From positions 225,144-289,143 of the forward strand of contig WNNJ02000628.1 of the NCBI GenBank assembly GCA_012934845.2: DNA of 64,000 nucleotides, written 5' to 3'. The DNA comes from Pomphorhynchus laevis. Taxonomy: Eukaryota; Acanthocephala; Palaeacanthocephala; Echinorhynchida; Pomphorhynchidae. The notes beneath the pieces were generated by a model. The model saw only the letters and a program-made list of their open reading frames with translations. It searched no databases and had not been told where the DNA came from. The position numbers and the translations under genes are program-made. Below are positions 42,936-55,140 of this stretch, in pieces (within the stretch, counting starts at the first letter, position 1; each line of letters begins with the position of its first letter).

Positions 42936-45143
42936 TGAGGGGTTCCCGCAAATGGGTCCATGATTATATTAAAGTTATTTCAATTGTCATCACCAGTCCA
43001 CTCGAGTGTCTCCACTTGGTGAACGACTTCCTTTTGGCGTAGTTGTGATTGACCGCGAGCTAGTTGATACTGTAGTCGTCGTAGACACATCGATGCAGTT
43101 TTTGCTACAGCTATCGACAACTTTGCTCTAAGCTGATTTATACACGTGGTATATTCTGTATTAAATTTTGATGCCATCTTTCTCGCGATTAATTGTATAA
43201 TTTTGTTAGCATCGATGCCTCCGCTGGATGTCATCACAAATGGATAGAAACATCCTCTTTCAATTCTTGACACTCGCTCTTCGTACTTTGCTCGTTTCCT
43301 GGATTGATGATATTTAAATCCCGCAGCCGGACCGGAAACGTATGATGGGGCAAGGCAGCTATAGACGCATACATCCAAGAAGGATCGCTCCACGTTTCCA
43401 TATTCCAAACTAATATATGCAAGATCTAATCTTGCATCTGATGCACGAGTTTTTGTAGAATGCTCAAACTGAACTGCGTTTCCAACAATTTGCAATTTAG
43501 GTTCCACTGTGACATGATAACACACCTCCTTGATGGAATTAGCGAGTATATCTCGGACAATATTGTGTTGAGTGATTGGAACACCACCTGTTTGGCAGGA
43601 TAATGCGTGTATTGTCGTGAAAGCTTCTCCGCAACAACACCTGTCAATTGTCGCATCGAACTCAAAACCATACCTTGCCACAAATGCATCCCTGAAAGCT
43701 TGATTACTCATTCTGTAATCTCGTTTTTCGAAATAACGATTTGATAGCCATGATGAAGCTCCATTATTTGAAGCACATGCGAGGATGCATTTCCAGTTTG
43801 TACGAGCTTGTGAGATTATATGCTGCTTCCTAGTAAGGTGATAATTCTCGAGCATTGACTTGAGCTCTAATTTCAACTCTGCTTCCTTCGACGATAAATT
43901 TGTACCTTCAGTATCACTCATGAATGGGCCACATATTTCCAAGGAGGATCGATATGCCATATAAGCCATATCGTTTGGATCCGAAATGCCAATACCCCCG
44001 TGTCTGAAGGGTAGTAAACATACGTAAGACAACTCTTCTGGCCAGATTTACGCCAAATATTTTCGGTATCAGACGATCAAATATAGACTCTTTCAGCACT
44101 ATAAATGTTCCGGTTTCAATAGGTGTAGTCCTGGATAGGTGTGACCATCGAAACTGCAGTCCCTGTGATAAACCAGCATACGCAATTTGAGCATCGACTG
44201 ACGCAATCTCAGAAAGTTTATCAATATCTCCAATCCAAGTATTTATTTTCCCGGTTATCTTTTTCTTTACAAAATCTGATTGACCAATGAAGGATCATAG
44301 TAACTCTGACCCTTCAGCATTGACCTGAACCTGTGTTCCATTGAAGGATCTTGCAGCCGCATCTAGCAGTTCCGGATGTACAAAGAGTTTACACTTGCCT
44401 GGATTTACTAAGTAACCATACTTGGGTCCAACTTCTACCAACACAGACCACAGTTCCAAAATTCCGTCTAGTCTTCCTATGCAAGTGGCATCATCCGCAT
44501 ACCAACGGTGTAGGACGTTAGGTACACGACTCCTCAGTTCTCTTATCAATGGGAGTGTAGCTGCTCCGAATGCGGCCATGGCTAAGGGATCGTCCTGAGT
44601 AAATCCCTCTTTTGACAGAATGGTGTCGTCCCGTAATAATAGTTCGGCATTTGAGCTCTAACAATTTCTTAAAATCTGTGTAAGCGAAGGGCATATCTTG
44701 TTCATATTTGAAATTGAAAGTGCTCGGTTTATGTTGTTAAATGCATTTGTAGCGTCGACAAAAAGCACACACATTTGATTATCCTCGTAATATTCTTTTC
44801 TAACAGAGTGAATTATTTTTTCTGTCGAACAACGTTGTCCTACGCATAGCTGTTCCGCCACAGCTACTTTTTGAAGATCTTTGCTGACCACTGTCACCAA
44901 AACTTTCCTATTATTCTTCTTAAAACTTCACCCACACCAATAGGACGAACTCCCGGGTTTTTATTTAGCGGTATAAGCCGGATCGCAAGAAATGGTTTCA
45001 ACGAACGATGTGGTATCTCTTTTGTTACAAGTTGTCTTGCGAATTTGGCTACACTTTCGGCCAGTCTATGTGAGCTCTGTCCAAAATCATTCAATAGTGC
45101 ACGCCAGGCGCTCGCGTCCATTCCAGATGGAATGGACGCGAGC
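42936..45143 (-). mobile_element. CXC-RT-RLE retrotransposon, copy H (5'-truncated, broken)
   Basis: The 3' UTR contains GGTTCCCGCAAATGGG (42,941-42,956). Coding frames: endonuclease region 42,980-44,032 (GASSWLSNRYF, CCCGEAFTTIHALSC finger, QHNIVRD in place of RHN, RLDLAYI, FLDVCVYS); thumb near 44,032-44,290; RT 44,295-45,130 (AFGAATLPLI, WYADDATCIG, DATNAFNNINR, GVRPIGVGEVLRRIIGK). At least three frameshifts. The N-terminal CXC cluster is absent; the 5' end is at SGMDASAWR. Confidence 0.8.
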
Positions 45144-45144
45144 T
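45111..45144. repeat. Perfect 15-bp inverted repeat at the 5' end of RLE copy H
   Basis: GCTCGCGTCCATTCC and its exact complement, separated by AGAT. The first arm is element coding sequence (SGMDASA); the second is its snap-back copy, just where the element ends. Confidence 0.9.
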
Positions 45145-45479
45145 TACAATTATTACTATTAATAATAATTTGTAAACATTTGACACATGTTTGGAATCCC
45201 CTGTCAATTTCTTGTAGCGTATTTTGTTTTTGAAATTTAAGTAACAATTTGAAAACAGCTATGTTTAAATCTGGGAAAATGAAACGATCATTCAGTTGAG
45301 TTTTCGTACCGATTCTCCAAGTTAGACCATCGTGACCAGACACACTTTATACCTTGTTGCTCCAATGGCGTTAGAACATAATAATGTCCGGACCTATGAA
45401 TCACCGCATCTAGATACGAATGTATATCCCGTGTCAGGCAATGGAAGGTTGGGGAAGGTGTGTAGGCAACTTTTATATA
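45145..45479. other. Spacer between RLE copy H and LINE family C
   Basis: Contains ATTACTATTAATAATAATT next to the end of copy H. Otherwise nothing recognised. A phrase at about 45,443-45,460 (AATGGAAGGTTGGGGAAGG) resembles the family D APE region but is too short to call. Confidence 0.4.
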
Positions 45480-48400
45480 TTCCCACTATTTGCAATTGAT
45501 TTTATCAAATGGCCAGTGGGATCATTAATGTCTCCGAACAAGCAGTCTACGCTCGATTCAGTAATTGTGTGTATAAAATCCTCTGTTGATTTTAAATGTA
45601 CATGTTTTAACAAAATATAGATATTTGCCAACTTGAAAAACATGTTATTTATTCTTATCTTGCATATACTAATTGAACAAATTTCATTACTTGAACTAAA
45701 AATCAGTATTATGTACCATGACTTGACTTGGTAGCTTATTTCAGCTTTTCCACGTTCTGTTGACAATTGTGTTAAATCTTCTTCGTGGACGAATGTGGGT
45801 CTTTAACGTGAGGTGATGTCCCCTCAATCTGTTTGAATTTCGAAGTTCGAACAGTTTACGACAAACATGTTCCCTCTGCCCTTTTTGAACATTAAGCGTT
45901 GTCCACACAAACTTTAAATCAGATGACTTTAAAGATTTCTTCACTGTGATCACACCAAGTGCGTGGAGTCGACAAATGAATGAGAGCTTGCGTTGGTTGG
46001 GTACAAGATGTGTGGCCTTGCGTAATATGGATTCGTACAGGTTCATCTCTGTCGTAGTTTGAGGGTGGCAGGCAGGTGAAGCGTATCTTATTAAAGATAA
46101 GACATAAGCATTGTAAATTAACTTAAAACTGGATGCGTCAAGCTGGCCAATGGTCCTTCTAATAAGTCCTAAAATTCGACGGCATTTAGCAACTGTGTGA
46201 CTGGTGTGTGGGATGGTCGATAAGCTTCTATTTACAATCACTCCAAGGTCTTGAAATTGGGGAACTGTTTCAATTATCTCTTCCGTCAATGGTATATGAC
46301 GAATTGATGTGTAGATGTCCGATGTGCATATGTTTTGACTTATCTGGGTTTAATACCAGTCCCCGTTGATTATACCAGACCTTAATATTATCAATGTATC
46401 TCTGGAGTATCATTGGATCTCGGCTATCGATTATTGGTCGCCAAATTTTCAAGTCGTCGGCATATAAACCACATGGACTCGAAATAGCTGTAGTAAGCTC
46501 GTTGATGTAAATAATGAAGAGCAATGGACTGAGTACCGATCCCTGTGGAACACCGCGTCCAGAGTTTTTGTCTTTGGCATATGTTTATTGGCCAATACAG
46601 TAATCTTCCTATTTCTAAGGAAGGAGTTAATCCAATTTAGGAGGGTTCTTCTGATGCCGTACTGTTCCAGCGTAATAAGGAGGACATCATAGTATATCCG
46701 ATCAAATGCTTTGCTGAGGTCGAAAAACAAAACATCAACACTAACTTTAGCCTCGGCATATCTGGTCCAATCACTTCTCGCAAGTACGATGTTTGTTACA
46801 GTAGATCTTCCTGGGCGGAAACCATGCTGGTTGTCGCAGAGTACTTGGTTCCCTTCTAGGTGCCCGATGATTCGATTAAAAAGCAATTTCTCTAGCACTT
46901 TACAAGCAACGCAGGTAAGGTTTATTGGCCGATAGTTGCTTGCTAGATTACGGTCTCCTTTTTTGTAGAGATGTCGGATTATAGAACATTTCCAATCTGA
47001 TGGTATACAGCCTGTTGACAAGGAGAAATCGAATATGGTGTGTAAAGGTTCATATATTACTGGTGCAAGTTCCCGAAGAAGAATTGGAGGAATATTGTCT
47101 GGTCCTGCCGCAATTGATCGTGGTAGCTTTAGAAGTTCGTTAAGTACCTCAAATTTATCAAATGAAGTAAATTCGTAACACGGATATTGTGCTGTGGATA
47201 CTCGGGGGCAATACTGACAGGTAGGACTCTCTAGCGTGAATTGATCCAGGAAAATATTGGCAATTGCTTTGTCATCAAATATGAGCTCACCGGTTTCCAT
47301 AAATATAGAGTTGATCTCAGGCGTAGTTGATTTAAATGAGCTGATATGTTTGAACAATTTACTGGGATATCTTTTTGATGATCGACAAAGATTGGAAACG
47401 AAGCACCTGCGTTTCTGACGTTGTGAGTGCCGTTACTTGATTTCGTAATTCCTTGTAATCGGTCCAAGAACAATTCCCTTCTTTGAATTTTTTGTAAATT
47501 TTGTCTCTTGTCTTAATCATTTGTCTAATCTGCGAGTCGAACCAAATGGGAGTTTTGTGGGATGTGCGCTGACGTTTTAAAGGGGAGAAGTAATTTAGAG
47601 CATTGATCAAGGTAGATTTGAAATTTTCCCAGCACTGATCTATGCCAATTACATATGGATTAGTCCATTGAATGTTTCGAATAGCTTGCGTCATACTTGC
47701 GAAATTCGCTTTGAAGGGATTCAATTCGGGTTTTGACGATTGGGGCTGTTTTAAAGAGACTGACAAAAAGCGACAGGCTAATGACACAGTGATCACTGTG
47801 GCCAATAGGGAGGCTGAGAGAGATTTCATCAATTATGGGTTTCCCTCGTGATAAGCAGAGGTCTTAAATGGCAGATGGTTGCTTCCTCCTTCTAGTGGGT
47901 TCGTGAATATGCTGGGTTAGATTGAGATCGTTGAACGTATCAAGAAGATTGGATGATTCAACATCACAACCATATGTCGAAGTATATAGGTCCTAATTGA
48001 CATAAGGCATATTGAAGTCTCCTAGGATAATGATCGGTGATAAGCTTGTTAGGTAATGTCGTAAAGAGATGCTAATCTTTTCACTTGCGGAGCGCGGAGA
48101 GCGGTAAAATAAACCGATTTTTAGTTTCTGTCTCTCAGGAGAAGATACTGTTGCCCACAGATATTCGTTGTATGAATCATCTGATACAATGCTGTGCTCG
48201 ATGATGGTTAACGGTTGCTTGGCGTATAATATAACTCCACCTCCTTTTAAGTCGGTTCGATCCGATCGTATAACAAAGTAGTCTAAGATTGTGATTTCAT
48301 TATCAGATATATCGTTGTTAAGCCAGGTTTTGCTCAATGCTATGATGTTTGGGTTCATTGAATTAACGAGACACAATATTTCGTCAAATTTGTTGTACAT

Positions 48401-48980
48401 GCTTAAACAGTTAGAGTACATGACGGAAATATTATTTTGAGAGTAACGGCAGTGGTGAGGTGTCGCTGTTGGTGTTGAAATGGGATTGATGTTTACGTGT
48501 TGGATGCACGAATCTGTGCGGCGGAGAGTATCGATGGAGCGGTTAGACGGATTCCGAGGCTGAATCACGTATTTACCCTTCACCGCACAACTTGAAAATT
48601 TTTCACAATTAGATTTTTTCACCGTTTTGAATTCTTTGTTGAAGCTCGTTCCTTGCAGATTTCAATCTGTTTCTATCTTCGGTGCTGAGGTCAGGTAGAT
48701 GTCTGATACTGGAGCCCCTTAACTTAAAGGAATTCTTGATGATTTGCTTACTAGTCTCGGGGATATCAACAACAACTTTCAAGATCCTTGGTTTGGTACC
48801 ATCTTGTTTCTTCACAATGCGAAAGAGGTGTATTACCTGTCTATTTTGTTTGACTGATATTTCTGTTGGGAGAACAGTTGAAAGAACTTGCTTTACTGAA
48901 TCAACATCATGTTTAATTCGGATGAGACTGTTTGGACTCGGTGATTCGTTTAAATTTATCAGATATGCTATCTGACAGAA
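45480..48980 (-). mobile_element. LINE family C (CR1-like), broken
   Basis: ORF1 piece (48,975-48,609): PSPNSLIRIKHDVDSVKQ, then ILKVVVDIPETSKQII, KLRGSSI, DRNRLKSARNELQQRI, the usual CR1 ORF1 C-terminal domain. ORF2 pieces: APE (48,622-47,993: YSNCLSMYNKFDEI, IIALSKTWL where family members have E-T-W, IILGDFNMP), linker, RT (47,357-46,270: AAGPDNIPPILLRE, YRPINLTCVACKVLEKLL, GFRPGRSTVTN, FFDLSKAFDRI, LYADDLKIW) and the C-terminus with NRLRGHHLTL. At least five frame breaks. The Glu-to-Lys change in the APE motif would itself inactivate the endonuclease. Confidence 0.82.
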
Positions 48981-49040
48981 AACTTGTCAGATATGCTATC
49001 TGACAGAAAACTTGTCAGATATGCTATCTGACAAGTTTTG
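48955..49040. repeat. Three tandem copies of a 28-bp hairpin unit
   Basis: CAGATATGCTATCTGACAG plus AAAACTTGT repeated three times. Each unit contains GTCAGATA / TATCTGAC, able to form a stem with a TGC loop. It sits exactly at the break between family C ORF1 and the older gag-like ORF1. Confidence 0.9.
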
Positions 49041-49049
49041 TAATAGCAT

Positions 49050-49990
49050 TCATATTTTCTTCTCGAAATTATTTAGCGCGTCTGTAATTCTTTTAGTAAC
49101 TACTTTTAGAATATGCTCTTGAAACAATTCGAAACGCCTGAACAATGATATTTCGTGTATTTCATTGCTCATGTCTTTACATCCATTATCCGTCTTTTTC
49201 TGTATAGAGAGGCCATTTCCGCATAGGTGTTCAGTTTTGTTCCATTCTCTATTCTGGTACAAACATTTGTATTCCTCTCATTGTCTTCAAGTGTATCTTT
49301 GTTCTTATCCTGTAACCAAATATAAAATGCTTTGAATTGCAGACACTTTTTATACAAGAAACAATGGTCGCCTCCACAATTAATGCACCTCCTTTTATTG
49401 GATTTATTGCATTGGTGCGATGTGTGTTCACCTGAACAGTACGGACATCTAATGTGTTGATTATTACAATTTTGCCTCCAGTGACCCTATTTTTGACATT
49501 CGCTGCATTATGTCCAATAATAGTCATCATATAACTGATCCCCGGCAGAAAACGTTACGCCCATGGGATAAAAAGTATATGGCTTTGCTAGTAATCTATT
49601 GCGCTCGCTAATCTCAGTCTTTGCGATCGCAACAGGAATTTTTTATCGTCTTGATTTTTAATGTGAAATATATCGGACATTAAATGTATCTTCAAACTCT
49701 GCTATTTCATCACTGTCTAAATCTTTACTAATATTATGCGCCATTATTTTGGTGAAAAAGAAGTGATTTTTAATACTTAAGCCTTTTGTATTAAAATCCT
49801 CCTTTGAGTAATTGCAGAAATCATCTGTCCATTTTTTCTCCGTAAATTTCAGACGTAATTTATTATCGAAAAGGAAGGAGGCTTTATTCTAGTTATTCCA
49901 TCATTTCCGTAGCTCTTTAATCATGGGGTAACTCCCATTTTAAAAATAATATCTTTGGTTGTCAAGAAATTTGCTTGGATGTCTCATCAG
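49050..49990 (-). mobile_element. LINE ORF1 (gag-like) fossil with zinc knuckles
   Basis: Minus frames contain GHWRQNC, CPYCSGEHTSHQC and CINCGGDHCFLYKKC, that is CCHC knuckles in the arrangement of I/Jockey/R1-type ORF1, then YAEMASLYRKRRI. At the right are ILTEKWTDDFC and an FNVRYISHIKNQD RNA-binding-like region. Frameshifted and without an ORF2 of its own nearby. Confidence 0.65.
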
Positions 49991-50084
49991 TAACCATTTT
50001 TTGGTAAATAAATAAAGGTTTTCTTAAAAATTATAAGACAAGTGAAGAAGTTCAGAAACAAAACACAAAAACAGTAAGACAATA

Positions 50085-51205
50085 TCTATAATCATCATCC
50101 GTATATTTAATTGTCTTCAACTTATCTTACAGCCTCAGGTCAGTGGGCTCTGAGCCCCACAGCCAATCAAACACGCCGCTCTTCGACTGAACCACACGGG
50201 GTTTTTCAACCCCCCCCGAAGAGTCCAAACGAGGCAAACTATAATGGGTAATCGAAAGACAAAGAGCTTGAGAAACATTAGCCTTTGCTCTGGGGGACGT
50301 CTTATTGAGAAGAAGACTAATCCCGAGATAGCTCAAGTGCCCCAGAGACGCACCTGAGTTTTCCCTTTTAATGACAGATGCTGGTCCAGTTTCAGAGCCA
50401 ATCTAGCTCTCTTCAGAATACGTTTAAGTCTATTTAGGTCAGATTTCGCTGACCAGTTCACCGTAACGGTGAACCCCAGGTATTTTACTCGACTCGTGAA
50501 GACAGGAAGTTGTCGATTAGTCAAAATGGAGGAGAGCGCAGAGAGTGTTAATCTCTTAAGTTTTTGCTTTGTTGCAGGGGCGCCATGAAGAACAACCACC
50601 TGCGATTTCGCGGAGTTTGGAACAAGATTGGACTTGGGCAACTGGTCTTTCAATCTTAAAAGGAAACGGCTGATGTCAGAGACTACGTCCTTGCAGCTGT
50701 GTCCAGAGAACAGGGCTGTGTTGTCATCAGCGTACACCACTAGACGTTGTTCGCGTTTAAATATTTTAAAGAGTTCAATGGAAGCAGCAAGGAACAAGAT
50801 AGGAGAAAGAGGGGCTCCTTGGGCACACCAGTAATAGGGTAGAACTGGTGCAATATCGAAATATAATTCGATTGTTGCGTTTCATTGCAAATTCCCGAAG
50901 AAATGTCTTGAAAAGGTAATGCTTTTCTATCGGTTTGATTGCCGTGATTATCGCGAGATTATCTATTGCCGTGATTATCATATTATCTCGTACTAATTTA
51001 GGTACAGGAGGGAGTAACCCCTTTTCATTTTGAGAATCACAAACGTTACTTACTTTGTTTTGCTTGTTAAAAGTTTGAAACTGTACCTGAAAATGTTGAA
51101 TTCCCTTCGAAATTGGAGGAATTTTGCATCGTTTTAGTGGAATTGATTGAAAGCTCCGACACGTTGTCAGTACTGTACATTTTGACCCGTTGTAACAGTA
51201 AGTAA
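50085..51205 (-). mobile_element. LINE family D, copy D1 (internally deleted)
   Basis: 5' end TTACAACGGG (about 51,195), ORF1 start MYSTDNVSELS at about 51,180, ORF1 to KPIEKHYLFKTFLREFAMK, then a direct jump at about 50,840 to the RT (SPILFLAASIELFKIF, VVYADDNTALFSG, LGFTVTVNWSAK) and the ORF2 end LGISLLLNKTSP..DLRL. All of the APE and half of the RT are missing. The RT pieces keep an open frame for 154 codons. Confidence 0.8.
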
Positions 51206-51289
51206 GTAAGGGTTTTATTAATAACTATATAACTGATAAAAAACTTAAGAAACAAAAACATGCAAAAGAAAACTTTAAATAGAAGCTGT

Positions 51290-54200
51290 TCACGACGTGT
51301 ATTTTGAAATCTTCAACTTATATTCACGGCCTCAGGTCCAGAGGGATCTGAGCCCCTCGGCCACACCAGCGCGCCGCCCTCTGACTGAACCATTCGGGGT
51401 CTTTCACACGCCTAAAGGTCCAGTCAAGGCGGACTATGGTTGGTAATCTCGAGATGAGGAGCTTGAGAAACCTTAGTCTTTGTTCTGGGGGACGTCCTCG
51501 TGAGAAGAAGTCTAATCCCGAGATAGCCCAAGTACCCCAGAGGCGCACTTGGGTTATCCCATTCAATGACAGATGCTGGGCCCGTTTCAGAGCCCACCTA
51601 GCTTTCTTCAGGATACGTTTAAGTCTATCCAGGTCAGCTTTCGCCGACCAATTACCGTAACGGTGAACCCCAGATATTTTACTCGACTCGTGAAGATGGG
51701 GAGTGGTTGATGCTGGAAAATAGAGGAGAGTGCAGAGAGTGCTAGTCTGTTAAGTTTCTTTTTGGTGGCATGAACGCCATTAAAGACAACCACCTGTGAT
51801 TTAGAGGAGTTTAAAATAAGATTGGATGGGGGCAACTGATCTTTTAATCTTAAAAAGAAACGGCTGATGTCAGAGATTACATCTTTGCACCTGCGTCCAG
51901 AGAACAAGGCTGTGGTATCATCAGCATATACCACTAGATGTTGATCACGTTTAAAATTCTTGAATAGAACAATGGATGCAGCAAGATATAAGATAGGAGA
52001 AAGTGGGGATCCTTGAGGTACACCCGTAATAGGGTAGAACTGACGCGCATCAGGGTCGTCTTCATAGTAGAACCGCTTGGTGTACAACAATATCTCCACC
52101 CTGTTAACAATTCTCGCAGGCAACCCGAGGGACCTGAGAGAGGAGATAACGAAGGGAATGGAGATCCGGTCAAATGCAGCTGAAAAATCAAGAAAAACAG
52201 CCACAGCAAGCTGATGACTATTATCCTGACAAAACTGATGCACTTCACCAATTGCTGAATGGACCGAGCGCCCTTTGACAAACCCATGAAAACTCGGTGG
52301 GATCAAATTACGCCTACATAAATGAACGCGGATTCTACGCGCAAGCGCTTTCTCGTAGATGGATATGAGGGCGTTTTGAATCGAGATGGGCCGCAGATCT
52401 TTAGGACAAGTGATTAATCTCTTTTTAGGTAAAAAAAAACTCGACGGCTGATGTTGATGTCCGCTATGTCAGACGGGGAGGCTAATAGCATTGTGATGGC
52501 GACCTCCTTTCTCTGACTGTATGTCAAAAGCTGACAGACACGAGTGGTGAGTGGTGCGTGGGATTTGGAGGTGCCCGGGAGTGGTCCACAGGAGTTAAGG
52601 ATATCTGTAACAGATAAGTCCCTACTCCTGAAGTCACACCAAGGCGGGATTGGTTGGGGAGATTGAGTGGCTCCATAATTATGTAAGGAAAGTGACTCCT
52701 CTAAAACTTTGTCAAGGCCTATGCTACCAATCAAACCAAGGCTCTATCCTTCCAGCAAACAAACTTCTTCTTGAATATCTTCCAGAAGGAAGCCTGAGAA
52801 GGGTTTAGGCGAGCAATGCTTGCCCTATCCCTGCTCAGCTGGAGCCTATATCTAGAGCTCCAATATTCATTCGAGAGGATATGTCTGGCGGAAACAGAGA
52901 GATTGGGAAGGTGTAACATTTTAGCTAGGACCTTGAGCTTCGTTGGAGTAGGATTGTATATTCGACCTTTATAGGTAGTCGAAAGAATCGCGGTAGCTTG
53001 CGATGAGAGGTAGGAATTAAATTCGGTCAAACTCTCAATTCCGATTCTGGGGAAGAGTTGGATAGCTGCCTGAAAGAAGGCCACTCTAATAGGGTCAAAG
53101 TGAAATCTTCTTCAAGGCAACGTATCGTCCTCTAGCCGCCAGCGAATTAGGTCAGGAGAGGTGGTCTGTTGTTGACGCGACTGCCCGGTGCAAATGGGTT
53201 TCAACAACAACATCTTATGTAGCAGTAATATGTCGAGGAGAGAATTTGTTGTAGAGCAATGAAAGGTTGGGGAAGGTGGTTTATGAATAAGATAGTCGAT
53301 CCTTGCTCTTCGGAGTGCTGCATTAATCCAACGACCAGTTCTGTCGTTGAAGTCACCAAGTAACATGTCATAACCGCTCCCCAATATTTGATCCAGGAGG
53401 TCACGGTTCTTGTGAATTTCTCCTGGCCGAATATAGACATTGGCTATGCTTATACGCTTACCGTTCTTACAAAGTGATATAGCTAAACAAGATAGGGCTG
53501 GACAAGAGTAGTTTAATAGGAGGGATGATCTTAATTAGCTTTTTACTAGAGTTAAAAGACCTTGAGATGAAGAGGAGTGAGGGGGTTATGTAAGGAGTAA
53601 AGTGGGTGTATATGTGCTTAGGGATAAATCGAGTAATATCCTGGGGGAGACGGATAGACCGCGTCTCCTGAAGGACTATAACATCTGCATCTCTACCAGA
53701 TAGAAGGCTAAGAGCGGAAGCACCTCCCGAATTCCACTGAAGGATATTCAGTGAAAAAGGCCCTTGATTACTTCCCATTGCGTAAGTGTTACCGAAGTGG
53801 GACGCCCTCCACCTAGTCGCAACTAGAGGCGGAAAGGTCGCCTTTACCGCTTCCCGTCACGACAAATGGAGTCGCTTGCCCAAGGGCGATATCTTCATTT
53901 CCCTCGTTAGCCATAGCCCAGATAGAATCCTTCCGAGCAAGCTTCAGAGCGGCTTTGCTCAGCGCTGACCCGTTTCGTTTCTTAGATTTTGGTGGCTTCT
54001 TAATATTGTTAGTCTTCCCAGAAGGCGGAGAACGGAAGGATTCCGCTAATTGACCCACCAATTTTTGGACCAATTTTTCAAGTTGAATCATTGATGCCTG
54101 ATGTTGCATTTCAATAAGTTTAAGAATGTCCGTATCAGGCATCCTGTCGTCTTTCTTGTTTGACGAGACAGCTTCCACGAAGCTAGTCGGTTTTGCTGTC

Positions 54201-55030
54201 ACACCCCTGTGTCTCTTTTGGTACGCCTTAAAGATTTTACACTTTTTTGACCATGCGGGGTGCTCACCACCGCAGTTTGCGCAAAATGGCTTACTTTCGC
54301 ACTTCTCAGGATGTATAGCAGTTGTACCACACACGCCGCACTTATGTGGTAAAGAACATCCAGTGGACCAATGCCCCCACTGATGACAATTGTTGCAGTG
54401 AGGGTACGTTAGTGAGTCGGTTTAGATTATTGAAAACCTCAAATTATACCCCATAAAAGGATTGCATGTCGAAATCGATAGTTTTAGAGCTTCATCAACC
54501 GGGGCATTGCAGAACGCCACGGGAATGGGGAAGCCTTTAATCCCTTTTATAAAGCGCACGTTAGAGATTTTGTAATCAGTTTCTAGGGCTGATATATCTT
54601 CTTCTGAAATGTATGTGGGCATGTTATTTATCTTTATTGTTGCCAGGATTGGTTTGGAAGCAATTATACCTTGTTCCGAATGCTCTTTTTTAAAGTAGTC
54701 GACGTACGACATTGCCAGATCAGGAGTGCAGAATGAGATTTTAATCGCAGATTCATAATATTTGATCGCATTGATCAATATCCTTTTTTAAATCGATCGG
54801 CAAAGCCTCTTATAAAAACATTGAACATGTTCTGCCTTTCCAGAGGCACCAAAAGTCTGATAATCACGAGGTTGGATAATTTTGGTACCGGGGGAGTTCA
54901 CCCTCCGGAATATATTCAAGAGAAGCTAAATCTCCACTTACCTCGTTTATTGCATTGGCAGGAAAATTAGTTTTCATTGAGTTCTTTGAACGCTCCGACA
55001 TGCTAAATTTACTCATTTTCCCGTTGTAAC
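51290..55030 (-). mobile_element. LINE family D, copy D2 (near full length, broken)
   Basis: ORF1 (about 54,985-53,813): MSERSKNSM, AIKISFCTPDLAMSYVDYF, MPTYISEEDI, then zinc knuckles and a KSKKRNGSALSKAALKLARK tail. ORF2 (53,778-51,324): LNILQWNSGGASAL, VIVLQETRSIRL, LLGDFNDRTGRW, ...FLDFSAAFDRI, GVPQGSPLSPILYL, YADDTTALFSG. ORF2 has at least four breaks and ORF1 at least two. The 5' end TTACAACGGG (about 55,028) touches the 3' end of D3. Confidence 0.8.
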
Positions 55031-55140
55031 AAGGATTTTAAACAAAACTTGTAACCGATAAAAAACGTGTTACACAGAACAAAACATGCAAGAAGACAAA
55101 AATAATATCAATTCGTTAATCATTCAATCTTCTATTTGTT

